Source: Clostridiales bacterium UBA7044 (GTDB lineage: Bacteria > Bacillota > Clostridia > Oscillospirales > Oscillospiraceae). From it: a DNA stretch of 13,473 bases. Under the pieces are notes generated by a model. That model saw nothing but the letters and a program-made list of their open reading frames with translations, was not told the origin of the DNA and did not search any database. Below are positions 1 through 7,549 of this stretch, one piece after another; positions within the stretch are counted from its first letter, which is position 1; the number at the start of each line of letters is the position of its first letter. Where the stretch lies: the NCBI GenBank assembly GCA_002493965.1, contig DLAP01000053.1, positions 1 to 13,473 on the forward strand, read 5' to 3'. The translations under genes and the position numbers were made by a program.

Positions 1-34
1 CCGGGCGATTATTGAGCGCTTACACTTATTGTAC
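1..34. repeat. Diverged 34-bp direct repeat, copy A
   Basis: This stretch matches 10302-10335 at 27 of 34 positions by hand alignment without gaps, in the same orientation. The shared blocks are GGGCGATTATT, GCGCTTACA and GTAC. It ends just before the point (about base 41) where aminotransferase-like coding sequence begins, and it puts a TGA stop at 13-15 in the aminotransferase frame. It therefore looks like foreign DNA abutting a broken gene. Its nature is unknown; an insertion-sequence end is one possibility. It may extend left of the window. Confidence 0.55.
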
Positions 35-40
35 CTTATC

Positions 41-858
41 ACGAGAGAACCTTTAACCTCTTTCCCCAGTCCCTGGAGGAAGCGATTCAGCGCACCCTAT
101 TAGAGGGAAAATACACGCCCAAGGGAATCATCGCGGTGGATCTTTTTGGCTTGCCGGCGGATTATCCCCATATCAGACAGATTGCAGAGCGGTATCATTT
201 AAAGATTCTGGAGGACGCTGCCCAGGGCTTTGGCGGCAGAATTGGGGATCAGAGAGCCTGCTCCTTTGGAGATATTGGAACCACATCGTTCTTCCCGGCG
301 AAACCGCTGGGGTGTTACGGCGATGGGGGAGCTATTTTTACGGACGACAGCCAAATGGCAGATCGGCTGTATTCGCTGAGAGTGCAGGGACGGTCCAAGG
401 GCAGCAAGCATGCGCATTGCGAAATTGGAGTAAATTCCAGACTGGACACCATACAGGCGGCAATCCTTTTGGAGAAGCTGAAGGCATTTGAACAGTATGA
501 ACTGCAAGCAGTGAATCAGGTGGCAAAATGGTATACGGAGTGTTTGAAGGCGGCTGTGAGAACGCCTTTCGTTCCGGAAGGGTATGCTTCCAGCTGGGCC
601 CAGTATACCATTATGCTGAAAGATACAGAAACAAGGGACAGAGTGCAGCGGGAGCTGAAAAAAAGAGAGATCCCGTCCATGATCTATTATCCGATTCCAC
701 TTCATCGGCAAAAACCATATCAGGGAATGGGACGAAGTGACGGAGAGTTCCCCGGGACGATGCGCGCGGTGAAGACGGTGCTCAGTTTGCCAATCTACCC
801 ATACATCAAAGAAGAAGACGTGTATCACATTACAAAAGTGATCCTCGAAAACGCATAG
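41..858 (+). pseudogene. 5'-truncated DegT/DnrJ/EryC1 sugar aminotransferase (WbpE-like)
   Basis: This is a PLP-dependent aminotransferase of the DegT/DnrJ/EryC1 family, closest in my memory to WbpE, which aminates a 3-keto UDP-sugar uronic acid in surface-glycan synthesis. Visible landmarks are VDLFGLPADY, the EDAAQGFGG segment, the PLP-lysine motif TSFFPAKPLGCYGDGG, the GVNSRLDTIQAAIL segment and the C-terminal YYPIPLHRQKPY. Homology starts near base 41 (ERTFNLFPQSLEEAI), well upstream of the GTG at 136 that could be called as a start, and that GTG falls inside a conserved strand. WbpE is about 359 residues, so roughly the first 104, including part of the PLP-phosphate site, are missing. 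A TGA at 13-15 blocks the frame upstream. The gene is probably inactive unless the window edge hides an assembly problem. The dehydrogenase follows after 20 nt. Confidence 0.82.
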
Positions 859-878
859 CGTAGAAGGAGCAAGTTCAG

Positions 879-2207
879 GTGAGACTTCGGAGTGTTTATC
901 AAGCATTGATTTCCGGGAATACAAAGCTGGCAGTGGTGGGCCTTGGCTATGTGGGCCTCTCTGTGGCAATGGAGTTTTCAAAGCATGTACAGGTCATCGG
1001 TTTTGATATTGATGAAAAGTACATCAGAGCTTACCGCAATGGAGTTGATCCAACGAACAGTGTGGGGGAAGAAATCCAAAGTGCCTCGGTCGAATTTACA
1101 TCAGATCCTACAAAGCTTAGAGAGGCTCAGTTTATCATTGTGGCGGTTCCCACGCCCACTACAGAGGATAGAAGCCCCGATTTCACTGCCCTTATGGAGG
1201 CTTCCAGAACGGTGGGTGAACATCTTGCCCTGGGTGCGATTGTTGTCTTTGAATCCACGGTTTATCCGGGGGTCACAGAAGAACTGTGCGCGCCCATGAT
1301 CGAGCAGACCTCCGGCCTGAAATGTGGAGTCCATTGGAAAATCGGATACAGCCCTGAGCGGATTAATCCCGGGGATCCGGTTCATACCTTCTCCACGATA
1401 CGCAAAATTGTTTCGGGAATGGACGAAGAATCTGCGGGGGAGATTCAAAAGGTTTACGACATTGCCGTGAAAGCCGGAACCTGTCTTGTTTCCAGCATTC
1501 GAACAGCAGAAGCGGCTAAGGTGATGGAAAACAGTCAGCGCGATGTCAACATTGCGTTTATGAATGAGTGCTCCAAAATATGCGACAAGAGCCACATAGA
1601 TGCCCAGGAGGTTTTTACCGCCATGAAAACCAAGTGGAATGCGCTGGATTTTCAGCCAGGCCTAGTCGGCGGACACTGCGTTGGAGAAGACTCCTATTAT
1701 TTGCTGGAGTATGCAAAGAAGGTGGACTGTGATACGCCGGTACTGTCTCATGGACGACAGACAAATGAGGCCATGGCTTCTTATGTCGCGGACAGAGCGG
1801 TCCAGGAAATGCTGGCTGCCCGGAAAGACCTGAAACGAGCAACGGTATTGATCTGGGGTTTTACATTTAAGGAGAACTGCTCGGATATTCGAAACAGTAA
1901 GGTCGCGGACCTAATTACCCGGCTGAGAACCTACCAAATCGAGCCTATCGTTACAGACGAATGGGCAAACCCGGATGCCGTTCGGGAGATGTACGGTATC
2001 GAATTGGCACCCTTTGAGGAGCTGCCGCTGGCGGATTGTATTATCGTTGTGGTTGGCCATCGTGCGTATCAGTCCATAGCCATGGAACAACTGCTGAAGA
2101 TGTATAAAAACAACCTGCAAGAAGCTGAGAAAATATTGCTGGATGTAAAAAGCATTTATCCGTTGGAGGAGCTGACCGCTTCGGGGCTGCGCTTTTGGAG
2201 ACTGTAA
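879..2207 (+). CDS. UDP-N-acetylhexosamine 6-dehydrogenase (WbpO/TviB/WecC family)
   Basis: This NAD-dependent nucleotide-sugar dehydrogenase oxidises C6 of a UDP-HexNAc to the uronic acid for surface polysaccharide. The length (442 aa) is normal. The Rossmann motif GLGYVG lies at residues 21-26, PTPT at 91-94 and the YSPERINPGD block at about 157-166. The catalytic cysteine is C267 in GGHCVGEDSYYL; most relatives I know read GGHCIGVDPYYL, so two substrate-loop positions differ. A conserved WGFTFKENCSDIRNSK stretch (326-341) opens the C-terminal UDP-binding domain. GTG at 879 is chosen because AGAAGGAG at 862-869 is well spaced. It sits 20 nt after the aminotransferase remnant and 42 nt before the flippase, so one transcript is likely. 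WbpE-type aminotransferases use the keto-uronic acid made downstream of such enzymes. Whether the substrate is UDP-GlcNAc, GalNAc or ManNAc cannot be told by eye. Confidence 0.88.
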   Translation: MRLRSVYQALISGNTKLAVVGLGYVGLSVAMEFSKHVQVIGFDIDEKYIRAYRNGVDPTNSVGEEIQSASVEFTSDPTKLREAQFIIVAVPTPTTEDRSPDFTALMEASRTVGEHLALGAIVVFESTVYPGVTEELCAPMIEQTSGLKCGVHWKIGYSPERINPGDPVHTFSTIRKIVSGMDEESAGEIQKVYDIAVKAGTCLVSSIRTAEAAKVMENSQRDVNIAFMNECSKICDKSHIDAQEVFTAMKTKWNALDFQPGLVGGHCVGEDSYYLLEYAKKVDCDTPVLSHGRQTNEAMASYVADRAVQEMLAARKDLKRATVLIWGFTFKENCSDIRNSKVADLITRLRTYQIEPIVTDEWANPDAVREMYGIELAPFEELPLADCIIVVVGHRAYQSIAMEQLLKMYKNNLQEAEKILLDVKSIYPLEELTASGLRFWRL

Positions 2208-2249
2208 GCAATGAATAAGGGATGAGGCAAAAAGGATGGGCAATTTGTC

Positions 2250-3530
2250 ATGACTGGCACCATAGGAAAAGAACTGCGCCAGCTTTGGCAGCAGCTGAAA
2301 AAGGGAATCCTGCACGTTTTTACGGCCAGCGTCTTCAATAAAATCATATCCATGCTGAGCAGTATGGTTTTGACCAGAATGCTCGTGCAGAACCAATATG
2401 GCGTTTTAAGCTATGCCGGGAATGTGTATTCCTATGCTGCTCTATTCACAGGCTTTGGCCTGGCGGTAGGAGCGCTGCAATTTGGCATGGAGAATCAGGG
2501 CCGGCCAGAGGAAAACAGCTTCTACCGGTACTGCGCCAAAGCCGGAATGCTGGTCAATTTTGCAATCATTGTGTTGCTGTCAGTCCTCTTCCTGCACCGG
2601 GACTTGCCCATTGCGCAAGCAAAAAAATACATTTACCTCTATCTTCCGCTTCTTTTAATAGAGTATTTGAATCAGCTTTTTATGCTTATTCTCAGAAGTC
2701 AGAAGCGCTTCAAGACCTATGCCAGACTTCTGATAGCACAGACGATTTTTACCTCTCTGGGTACCTGCATTGGAGCAATTCGGGGCATAAATGGCGTATT
2801 TGCGGCAAAATATGTGACCTCTCTCGCTGCACTGTTTATGATTGGCTGGTTGATGAGGAAGACTTTGCACGAGGTAATTCATGGGGGAAAATTGGATTCC
2901 CTGCAGAAAAAAGAACTTTGGCGCTATAGCGTCTTGAATAACGTAAGCAGCACCTTAAACCGCTTTTTGTTTTTAATTGACCTGTCGATGGTTGCGGCGC
3001 TGATGGCTTCGGCCGAAACAATTGCAATTTATAAGGTCGCTACGCTGATACCCAATGCGTTGACCTTCATTCCCCAGAGTGTTGTGATCTGTGTCGTGCC
3101 GGACATTATTGCCCATAATAAAAACAGCGCCTGGCTGAAGGATACGCTTAGAAAAAACTTCAGCGGGATGCTGCTGTTTAACTTGTTCATTAGCTTATGT
3201 CTGATTCTGGGGGCACCATGGATTATTCAGATAATTGCGGGGAAACAGTACCTTGCCGCTGTGGGACCATTCAGAATCCTGATTGCGGGATACTGCGTCG
3301 CAGGGACATTCCGCTCTTTAAGCGTAAATGTTCTTGCGGCATTAAAAGCAGTCAAAGGGAATGCTGTGTGCAGTTTAATCACCTGCCTGACGGATGTTGG
3401 GCTGAATTACCTGCTGATTCCGAGATTCGGAATGCAGGGAGCCGCCTGCGCAACTTTTTTGGCTGAATTGACCGCAAGCCTCATTACATTTGGCTACTTG
3501 ATTTATACATTGCGGCGGTTAAGAAGTTGA
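2250..3530 (+). CDS. Polysaccharide flippase, Wzx-like (MOP superfamily)
   Basis: This 426-aa integral membrane protein has many hydrophobic segments, I judge 12 or more, and the N-terminal pattern of oligosaccharide flippases: FNKIISMLSSMVLTRML, then a QYGVLSYAG stretch and FGLAVGALQFG. Such proteins move lipid-linked glycan repeat units across the cytoplasmic membrane. The C-terminal part has LIPRFGMQGAACATFLAE, a common Wzx/MOP motif around a late helix. The start at 2250 follows AAAGGATGG (2231-2239); an ATG at 2235 is out because its frame stops at once. Its place after the aminotransferase and dehydrogenase supports export of an amino- or uronic-sugar glycan. The last 12 bases, including the TGA, fall in the first unit of a 16-bp tandem repeat, so the C-terminus may have drifted. 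Confidence 0.85.
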   Translation: MTGTIGKELRQLWQQLKKGILHVFTASVFNKIISMLSSMVLTRMLVQNQYGVLSYAGNVYSYAALFTGFGLAVGALQFGMENQGRPEENSFYRYCAKAGMLVNFAIIVLLSVLFLHRDLPIAQAKKYIYLYLPLLLIEYLNQLFMLILRSQKRFKTYARLLIAQTIFTSLGTCIGAIRGINGVFAAKYVTSLAALFMIGWLMRKTLHEVIHGGKLDSLQKKELWRYSVLNNVSSTLNRFLFLIDLSMVAALMASAETIAIYKVATLIPNALTFIPQSVVICVVPDIIAHNKNSAWLKDTLRKNFSGMLLFNLFISLCLILGAPWIIQIIAGKQYLAAVGPFRILIAGYCVAGTFRSLSVNVLAALKAVKGNAVCSLITCLTDVGLNYLLIPRFGMQGAACATFLAELTASLITFGYLIYTLRRLRS

Positions 3531-3566
3531 AGATTTAAGAAGTTGGGGATTTAAGAAGCTGAGGAT
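3519..3566 (+). repeat. Three tandem 16-bp repeats at the flippase 3' end
   Basis: The units are TTAAGAAGTTGAAGAT (3519-3534), TTAAGAAGTTGGGGAT (3535-3550) and TTAAGAAGCTGAGGAT (3551-3566). They differ from each other at two or three positions. The flippase stop codon (3528-3530) is inside unit 1, and the other units carry in-frame or nearby stops. No function is evident; it may be slippage at the edge of a transferred block. Confidence 0.85.
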
Positions 3567-3906
3567 GGTATAGAGCGGGGAATCAATGGAATGCACTATC
3601 GGTTCGGACTGATCGGTGCGCCGGAGAAAGCGAAAGAGAAGATGGAGCCTGTGAGAAATAAAGACACAGAGCAAGGTAAGAAGGTTCCATTGCAACTCGT
3701 GCAGTCGTAAACGGGCGTAAGGCTGCATTTGACTTTTGGGATATGGTCTCATATTGCTGCCCTGCTTTGCAAGCCGGGGGTGGTTTTATGCTTACCCTGT
3801 GGTTGAGCATTTGCGTCGCGCATGAATTACAAGGGGTAATATTGCGTGTTTTCCTCGTTTTTTCTCGCTACGATATGATATGATTGGGAAAAGATCATAA
3901 CATATT
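3567..3906. other. Long intergenic region before the recombinase
   Basis: No convincing gene lies here. Two overlapping minus-strand ORFs of about 75 codons exist, but they lack a good ribosome site and recognisable motifs. I see no tRNA, terminator or clear sigma-A promoter. The region is long for a simple 5' leader, so mother-cell promoter or SpoIIID sites for the recombinase would be expected here. A KMATATT-like TAATATT occurs at 3837-3843, but no CATANNNT box sits at the right distance, so I make no promoter call. Confidence 0.4.
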
Positions 3907-3921
3907 GGAGGGAAAAAGAAC

Positions 3922-5706
3922 ATGGCTAAGAATCTGGACGGGATCGCGATTTATTCCCGGAAATCCAAGTTCACGGGCAAGGGCGAGAGTATCGGCAACC
4001 AGGTGGAGCTGTGCAAGGAATATGTCCGAAATATGTTTGGCGAAGAATACGCCCAAAAGTGTGTGGTGTTTGAAGATGAGGGCTTTTCCGGCGGGAACCT
4101 GAAACGGCCGGATTTCCAGAAAATGATGGAGCGGGTGCGCGCTCACGAGTTCCGGGCCATCGTCGTCTACCGCTTGGACAGAATCAGCCGTAATATCAAC
4201 GATTTTACGGGCCTGATCGATGAGCTGACCAAGCTGGACGTGTCCTTCGTGTCTATCCGGGAGCAGTTTGACACCAGCACCCCTATGGGCCGGGCTATGA
4301 TGTTTATTATTTCCGTGTTCTCTCAGCTGGAGCGGGAGACCATTGCCGAGCGGATCCGGGACAATATGCACGAGCTGGCAAAAACCGGGCGCTGGCTGGG
4401 TGGAAATGCGCCCATTGGCTTCCAATCCGAGGCGGTCAGTAAGGTGACGGTGGACGGCAAGACCCGGAAATCCTTCCGCCTGGTGCCCATTCCGGAGGAA
4501 GCGGAAATTCCCAAGATGATTTTTGACCTGTACGCCGAGACGGATTCCCTGACGGCGGTGGAGGCGGAGCTGCTGCGCCGCAGGGTCAAGACCAAGCAAG
4601 GGAAAGACTTCACTCGGTTTTCCATCAAAGCCATTTTGCAGAATCCCGTGTATATGGTGGCGGACGAGAATGCCTACCAGTATTTTGTGGAGCGGGAGGC
4701 GGATGTTTGCTTTCCCAAAGAGGCCTTCAACGGGACCTGTGGCATCATGGCCTACAATCGTACCGATCAGGAAAAGGGAAAGACCACGGTGCTGCTTCCG
4801 GTGAGCGACTGGATCATCGCCCTGGGACAGCACCCAGGCCTGGTGCCCTCCAGACAGTGGATCCAGGTCCAGGAATCCCTGGAGCGCAATAAATCCAAAT
4901 CCTATCGCAAGCCCCGGAACAACGAAGCGCTGCTGACGGGGCTGATTTACTGCGCCTGCGGGGAGCGGATGTACCCGAAGCTCTCCAAGCGAAAAACGGC
5001 GGAGGGAGAACCTGTTTACACCTATGTGTGCAGAATGAAGGAGCGGAGCAAGCGGCAGCGGTGCAGCCGCCGCAATGCCAACGGCAATTTGCTGGACAAG
5101 GCCATCCTGGAGGAAATCAAAAAATTAAGTGAGCAGGACAGCGTCTTCATCGCCCAACTGGAAAAGAGCCGCCAGTTTTACACGGGCAGCCGGGAGCAGT
5201 ATGCGTGCCAGCTGGCAGCGCTCCAGGGGGAGTATGCCGAGAACGAAAAGACCATCAATGGTCTCATCGACTCCCTGGCCATGGTGGGGGATTCTATTGC
5301 AAAGCCCCGGGTGCTGAAGCGGATCGAGGAGCTGACGCGGACCAATCGGGGGGTGGAGCACCGGATCCAGGAGCTGGAGAGCCTGACCTCTGCCAACGCC
5401 TTGAGCGACGGAGAGTTCGATCTGCTGCGGCAGATGCTGGCCATGTTTCGGACCAGCGTGGACGGGATGTCCGTGGAGGAAAAACGGGCGGCCATCCGCA
5501 CCGTGGTGCGCAAGGTGATCTGGGATGGGAAGAATGCCCATGTGGTGCTGTTTGAAGCGGAGACCGGGGAAATTGCGTACCCCGACAGGTCGGACCAGCT
5601 GGATAGCGGCGAAGAAGAACCCCTGGAAGACTTCGGAGATGTGGACTACAACGAACCGAACGCCGATGCTGCCACAAAAACGCCTTGGGGAGAGCATAGC
5701 AAATGA
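3922..5706 (+). CDS. spoIVCA: Large serine recombinase, SpoIVCA-like (sigK element excisase)
   Basis: This 594-aa large serine recombinase would cut and rejoin DNA through a phosphoserine link to excise the element interrupting sigK. The resolvase domain spans about residues 7-150, with YSRKS (R13 and catalytic S15), the arginine cluster YRLDRISRN (83-91), SVFSQLERETIAER (131-144) and the long E helix. A Recombinase domain follows (about 160-270). The zinc ribbon has C344/C346 paired with C370 and C381. A coiled-coil-like region lies at about 395-515, and an acidic tail ends the protein. The start has GGAGGG (3907-3912) nine bases upstream. Its TGA (5704-5706) lies inside the AATGA from which the sigK 3' fragment reads, on the same strand. 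That position is the main evidence for the SpoIVCA role; by domains alone it could be a phage or ICE integrase. The symbol is by analogy. Expression is expected only in the mother cell (inference). Confidence 0.88.
   Translation: MAKNLDGIAIYSRKSKFTGKGESIGNQVELCKEYVRNMFGEEYAQKCVVFEDEGFSGGNLKRPDFQKMMERVRAHEFRAIVVYRLDRISRNINDFTGLIDELTKLDVSFVSIREQFDTSTPMGRAMMFIISVFSQLERETIAERIRDNMHELAKTGRWLGGNAPIGFQSEAVSKVTVDGKTRKSFRLVPIPEEAEIPKMIFDLYAETDSLTAVEAELLRRRVKTKQGKDFTRFSIKAILQNPVYMVADENAYQYFVEREADVCFPKEAFNGTCGIMAYNRTDQEKGKTTVLLPVSDWIIALGQHPGLVPSRQWIQVQESLERNKSKSYRKPRNNEALLTGLIYCACGERMYPKLSKRKTAEGEPVYTYVCRMKERSKRQRCSRRNANGNLLDKAILEEIKKLSEQDSVFIAQLEKSRQFYTGSREQYACQLAALQGEYAENEKTINGLIDSLAMVGDSIAKPRVLKRIEELTRTNRGVEHRIQELESLTSANALSDGEFDLLRQMLAMFRTSVDGMSVEEKRAAIRTVVRKVIWDGKNAHVVLFEAETGEIAYPDRSDQLDSGEEEPLEDFGDVDYNEPNADAATKTPWGEHSK
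5702..5706 (+). other. Predicted recombination core AATGA (right end of the sigK element)
   Basis: AATGA is the pentamer I recall at both junctions of the B. subtilis skin element in sigK. Here it encodes the N-E start of the NEILMY motif in sigma region 2.4 and simultaneously holds the TGA stop of the recombinase. Sequence to the left is recombinase, and to the right is sigma factor. The matching left junction is outside the window, so the core is inferred. Confidence 0.72.
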
Positions 5707-6058
5707 GATTCTGATGTATTTTCGGTCCCAGAAAAAGAGCGCCCAGGACGTTTCCCTCTTTGACAGCATTGAGACCGGCGCCGATGGAGCGCCATTGGCG
5801 TTGATGGACGTGGTCAGCGAGGACGTGGACCTCATGGAGCAGGTGTCCGCCAGGGAGATGACAGTGCTTCTGCGCCGTGCCATTGATACCTGCCTGACGG
5901 ACCAGGAGCGGCAGGTGATTTTACTGCGGTATGGACTGGATGGAAGTCCGGCCAAGCGGCAGCGGGAGGTGGCGGAAATCCTGGGCATCAGCCGAAGCTA
6001 TATCTCCCGTATTGAGAAAAGGGCTTTGGGAAAGCTGAAAAATATGTTGGAGGAATAA
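5702..6058 (+). CDS. sigK: sigK 3' fragment (sigma-K regions 2.4-4.2; spoIIIC-like), split gene
   Basis: These 118 codons encode the C-terminal part of the late mother-cell sporulation sigma factor. They start abruptly at NEILMYFRSQKK, the region 2.4 helix that reads the -10 element. DVSLFDSIETG and LALMDVV follow (region 3), then the region 4.2 helix-turn-helix QREVAEILGISRSYISRIEK ending in RALGKLKNMLEE. The DVSL and ISRSYISRIEKRAL signatures favour sigma-K over the paralogues sigma-E, F and G. There is no start codon or ribosome site at the fragment's beginning: the open frame upstream runs through recombinase DNA in another frame. Region 2.1-2.3 is absent, so the fragment cannot be functional until joined to a 5' half. 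In B. subtilis the break is at the same residues. A terminator follows three bases later. Orientation is convergent with hisS. Confidence 0.9.
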   Translation, partial: NEILMYFRSQKKSAQDVSLFDSIETGADGAPLALMDVVSEDVDLMEQVSAREMTVLLRRAIDTCLTDQERQVILLRYGLDGSPAKRQREVAEILGISRSYISRIEKRALGKLKNMLEE

Positions 6059-6060
6059 AA

Positions 6061-6097
6061 ACTGGGCCATGGAAAGGGAAATCTGCCATGGCCCAGT
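6061..6097. terminator. Bidirectional terminator between sigK and hisS
   Basis: A perfect 12-bp stem ACTGGGCCATGG (6061-6072) pairs with CCATGGCCCAGT (6086-6097) around a 13-base loop. It has AATAAAA on the left and TTGAATT on the right, so it can serve the convergent sigK and hisS transcripts. Confidence 0.85.
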
Positions 6098-6108
6098 TTG
6101 AATTATGC

Positions 6109-7464
6109 TCATTTCTCCAGAATCACCGGGCAGTTCCCGGCTTCCAGGGCAGTGCGGATGTAGTCCGCGGCATCGGCAGGGGAGAGCTTCACCTGCTCGC
6201 CGGTGCCCATATTCTTTACGGAACATTTCCCTTCCGTAATTTCGTCCTCGCCTAACAGCACGGCGAAGGGGACACCCAACTTATTGGCGTAGGCCATTTT
6301 CTGCTTGAACTTCTTCTGTTCCCCGTAGAGCTGGATCCGAAGGCCGGTGCAGCGGAGGACCTCCGCCAGAGCAATGGCCGGGGCGGGATCCTCGGTCATG
6401 GGCAGCACCAGGGCGTCCGCCGGGGCACTGGGCAGGGCGGGATTTAAAAGCCCTTGTTCGTCCAGAACGTAGAATAGCCTGGTCAGACCGATGGAAATGC
6501 CAACACCAGGCAGGGGTTTGTCAATATAATACCCCGCCAGATTGTCATACCGGCCGCCGGAACAAACGGAGCCGATCTCCGGGTGATCCAGCAGGGTGGT
6601 TTCGTACACAGTGCCGGTGTAGTAGTCCAGGCCCCGGGCGATAGTCAGGTCAACGGCAAAGTTTTCTTCCGGCACGCCGAAAGCGGCCAGATTCGCGGTG
6701 ACGGCCTTCAGCTCAGCAAGGCCCTGATCAAACAGCTCGCTTTTCCCGGTGTAGCCCTCCAGAGCGGCGAGAACCTCCCCATTGGCACCGGAAATGGCGA
6801 TGAATTTCAGAATATCGTCAGCCTGAGCTTCTGTGAGACCGATGTCCTCCAGCAGAAGGGTGCGGACTTTTTCTTTCCCGATCTTATCCAGTTTGTCCAC
6901 GGTACGCATGATATCGCCGCTCTTCTCCATCAGGCCCAGCATATCATAGAAGCCGTTCAGAATCTTCCGGTTGTTTACCCGGATCTGGAACCGGCTCAGG
7001 CCGAAGCCCTTAAACACCTTATAGATGATGGCGGGAATCTCCGCCTCGTTCAGGATGTCCAGCTTGCCATCGCCGATGATGTCGATGTCTGCCTGGTAGA
7101 ATTCCCGGAACCGGCCCCGCTGGGCACGCTCGCCCCGGTAGACCTTGCTGATCTGATACCGACGGAAGGGGAAAGCCAGGTCGCTGTAGTGCAGGGCCAC
7201 ATATTTAGCAAGGGGCACTGTCAGATCGAACCGAAGGGCCAGGTCGCTGTCCCCCTTCTGGAAGCGGTAGATCTGCTTTTCCGTCTCGCCGCCGCCCTTG
7301 GCGAGGAGAATCTGGGCATCCTCGATGACAGGGGTGTCCAGAGGGGCGAAACCATAGGAGGCGTAGGTGGTCCGGAGGATCTCCATCATTTTTTCAAAGC
7401 GAAGCTGCTTGCCAGGCAGCAGTTCCATAAAGCCGGACAGAGTCCGGGGCTTGATGATATCCAT
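6109..7464 (-). CDS. hisS: Histidyl-tRNA synthetase
   Basis: This class II aminoacyl-tRNA synthetase charges tRNA-His in the cytoplasm; it has 451 aa, slightly longer than the common 420-430. Visible landmarks are the class II region FDLTVPLAKYVA (79-90), motif 2 FRRYQISKVYRGERAQRGRF (100-119), the histidine-specific ARGLDYYTGTVYE (276-288), a GGRYDNLAGYY stretch, motif 3 PGVGISIGLTRL (319-330) and a C-terminal anticodon-binding domain. Presence of the RGLDYYTG motif argues for a true synthetase and against the HisZ regulatory paralogue. ATG at 7464 has AGGAG (7472-7476) at good spacing. The N-terminus PRTLSGFMELLP differs from the usual PRGTKDILP form but matches a variant I recall in other Clostridia. 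Upstream lies the terminator of the mgsA-like gene, so hisS probably has its own promoter. I see no T-box leader in the short gap. Confidence 0.95.
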   Translation of the reverse strand: MDIIKPRTLSGFMELLPGKQLRFEKMMEILRTTYASYGFAPLDTPVIEDAQILLAKGGGETEKQIYRFQKGDSDLALRFDLTVPLAKYVALHYSDLAFPFRRYQISKVYRGERAQRGRFREFYQADIDIIGDGKLDILNEAEIPAIIYKVFKGFGLSRFQIRVNNRKILNGFYDMLGLMEKSGDIMRTVDKLDKIGKEKVRTLLLEDIGLTEAQADDILKFIAISGANGEVLAALEGYTGKSELFDQGLAELKAVTANLAAFGVPEENFAVDLTIARGLDYYTGTVYETTLLDHPEIGSVCSGGRYDNLAGYYIDKPLPGVGISIGLTRLFYVLDEQGLLNPALPSAPADALVLPMTEDPAPAIALAEVLRCTGLRIQLYGEQKKFKQKMAYANKLGVPFAVLLGEDEITEGKCSVKNMGTGEQVKLSPADAADYIRTALEAGNCPVILEK

Positions 7465-7503
7465 AAATAAACTCCTTTATCTTGATTCTATGCAGAACAA
7501 AAA

Positions 7504-7529
7504 GCCGCCCCGCCAACCGGCTGGGCGGC
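7504..7529 (-). terminator. Rho-independent terminator of the mgsA-like gene
   Basis: Reading the minus strand, GCCGCCC (7529-7523) and GGGCGGC (7510-7504) form a 7-bp GC stem. It is followed by TTTTTG, a U-tract. It lies 20 bp after the mgsA-like stop and before the hisS start. Confidence 0.8.
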
Positions 7530-7549
7530 AATGAATTGGGAATGAAAGG

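Noticed and set aside
3583..3810. Small minus-strand ORFs between flippase and recombinase
   Set aside because: No ribosome site, no motif, and two frames overlap equally well; not supportable as genes.
3876..3903. Sigma-E-like promoter TGATATG / CATAACAT before the recombinase
   Set aside because: The predicted start would fall on the ribosome site at 3907-3912, leaving no usable leader.
3895..4833. Minus-strand ORF (312 codons) opposite the recombinase
   Set aside because: Shadow of the recombinase, His/Leu/Gly-rich with no domain.
5702..6058. Fragment could be sigE or sigG instead of sigK
   Set aside because: DVSL after region 2.4 and ISRSYISRIEKRAL match sigma-K; sigma-E has ISQSYISRLEKR. 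The adjacent recombinase also points to sigK.
6583..7470. Long plus-strand ORF opposite hisS
   Set aside because: Shadow of the histidyl-tRNA synthetase gene; no ribosome site or family motif.
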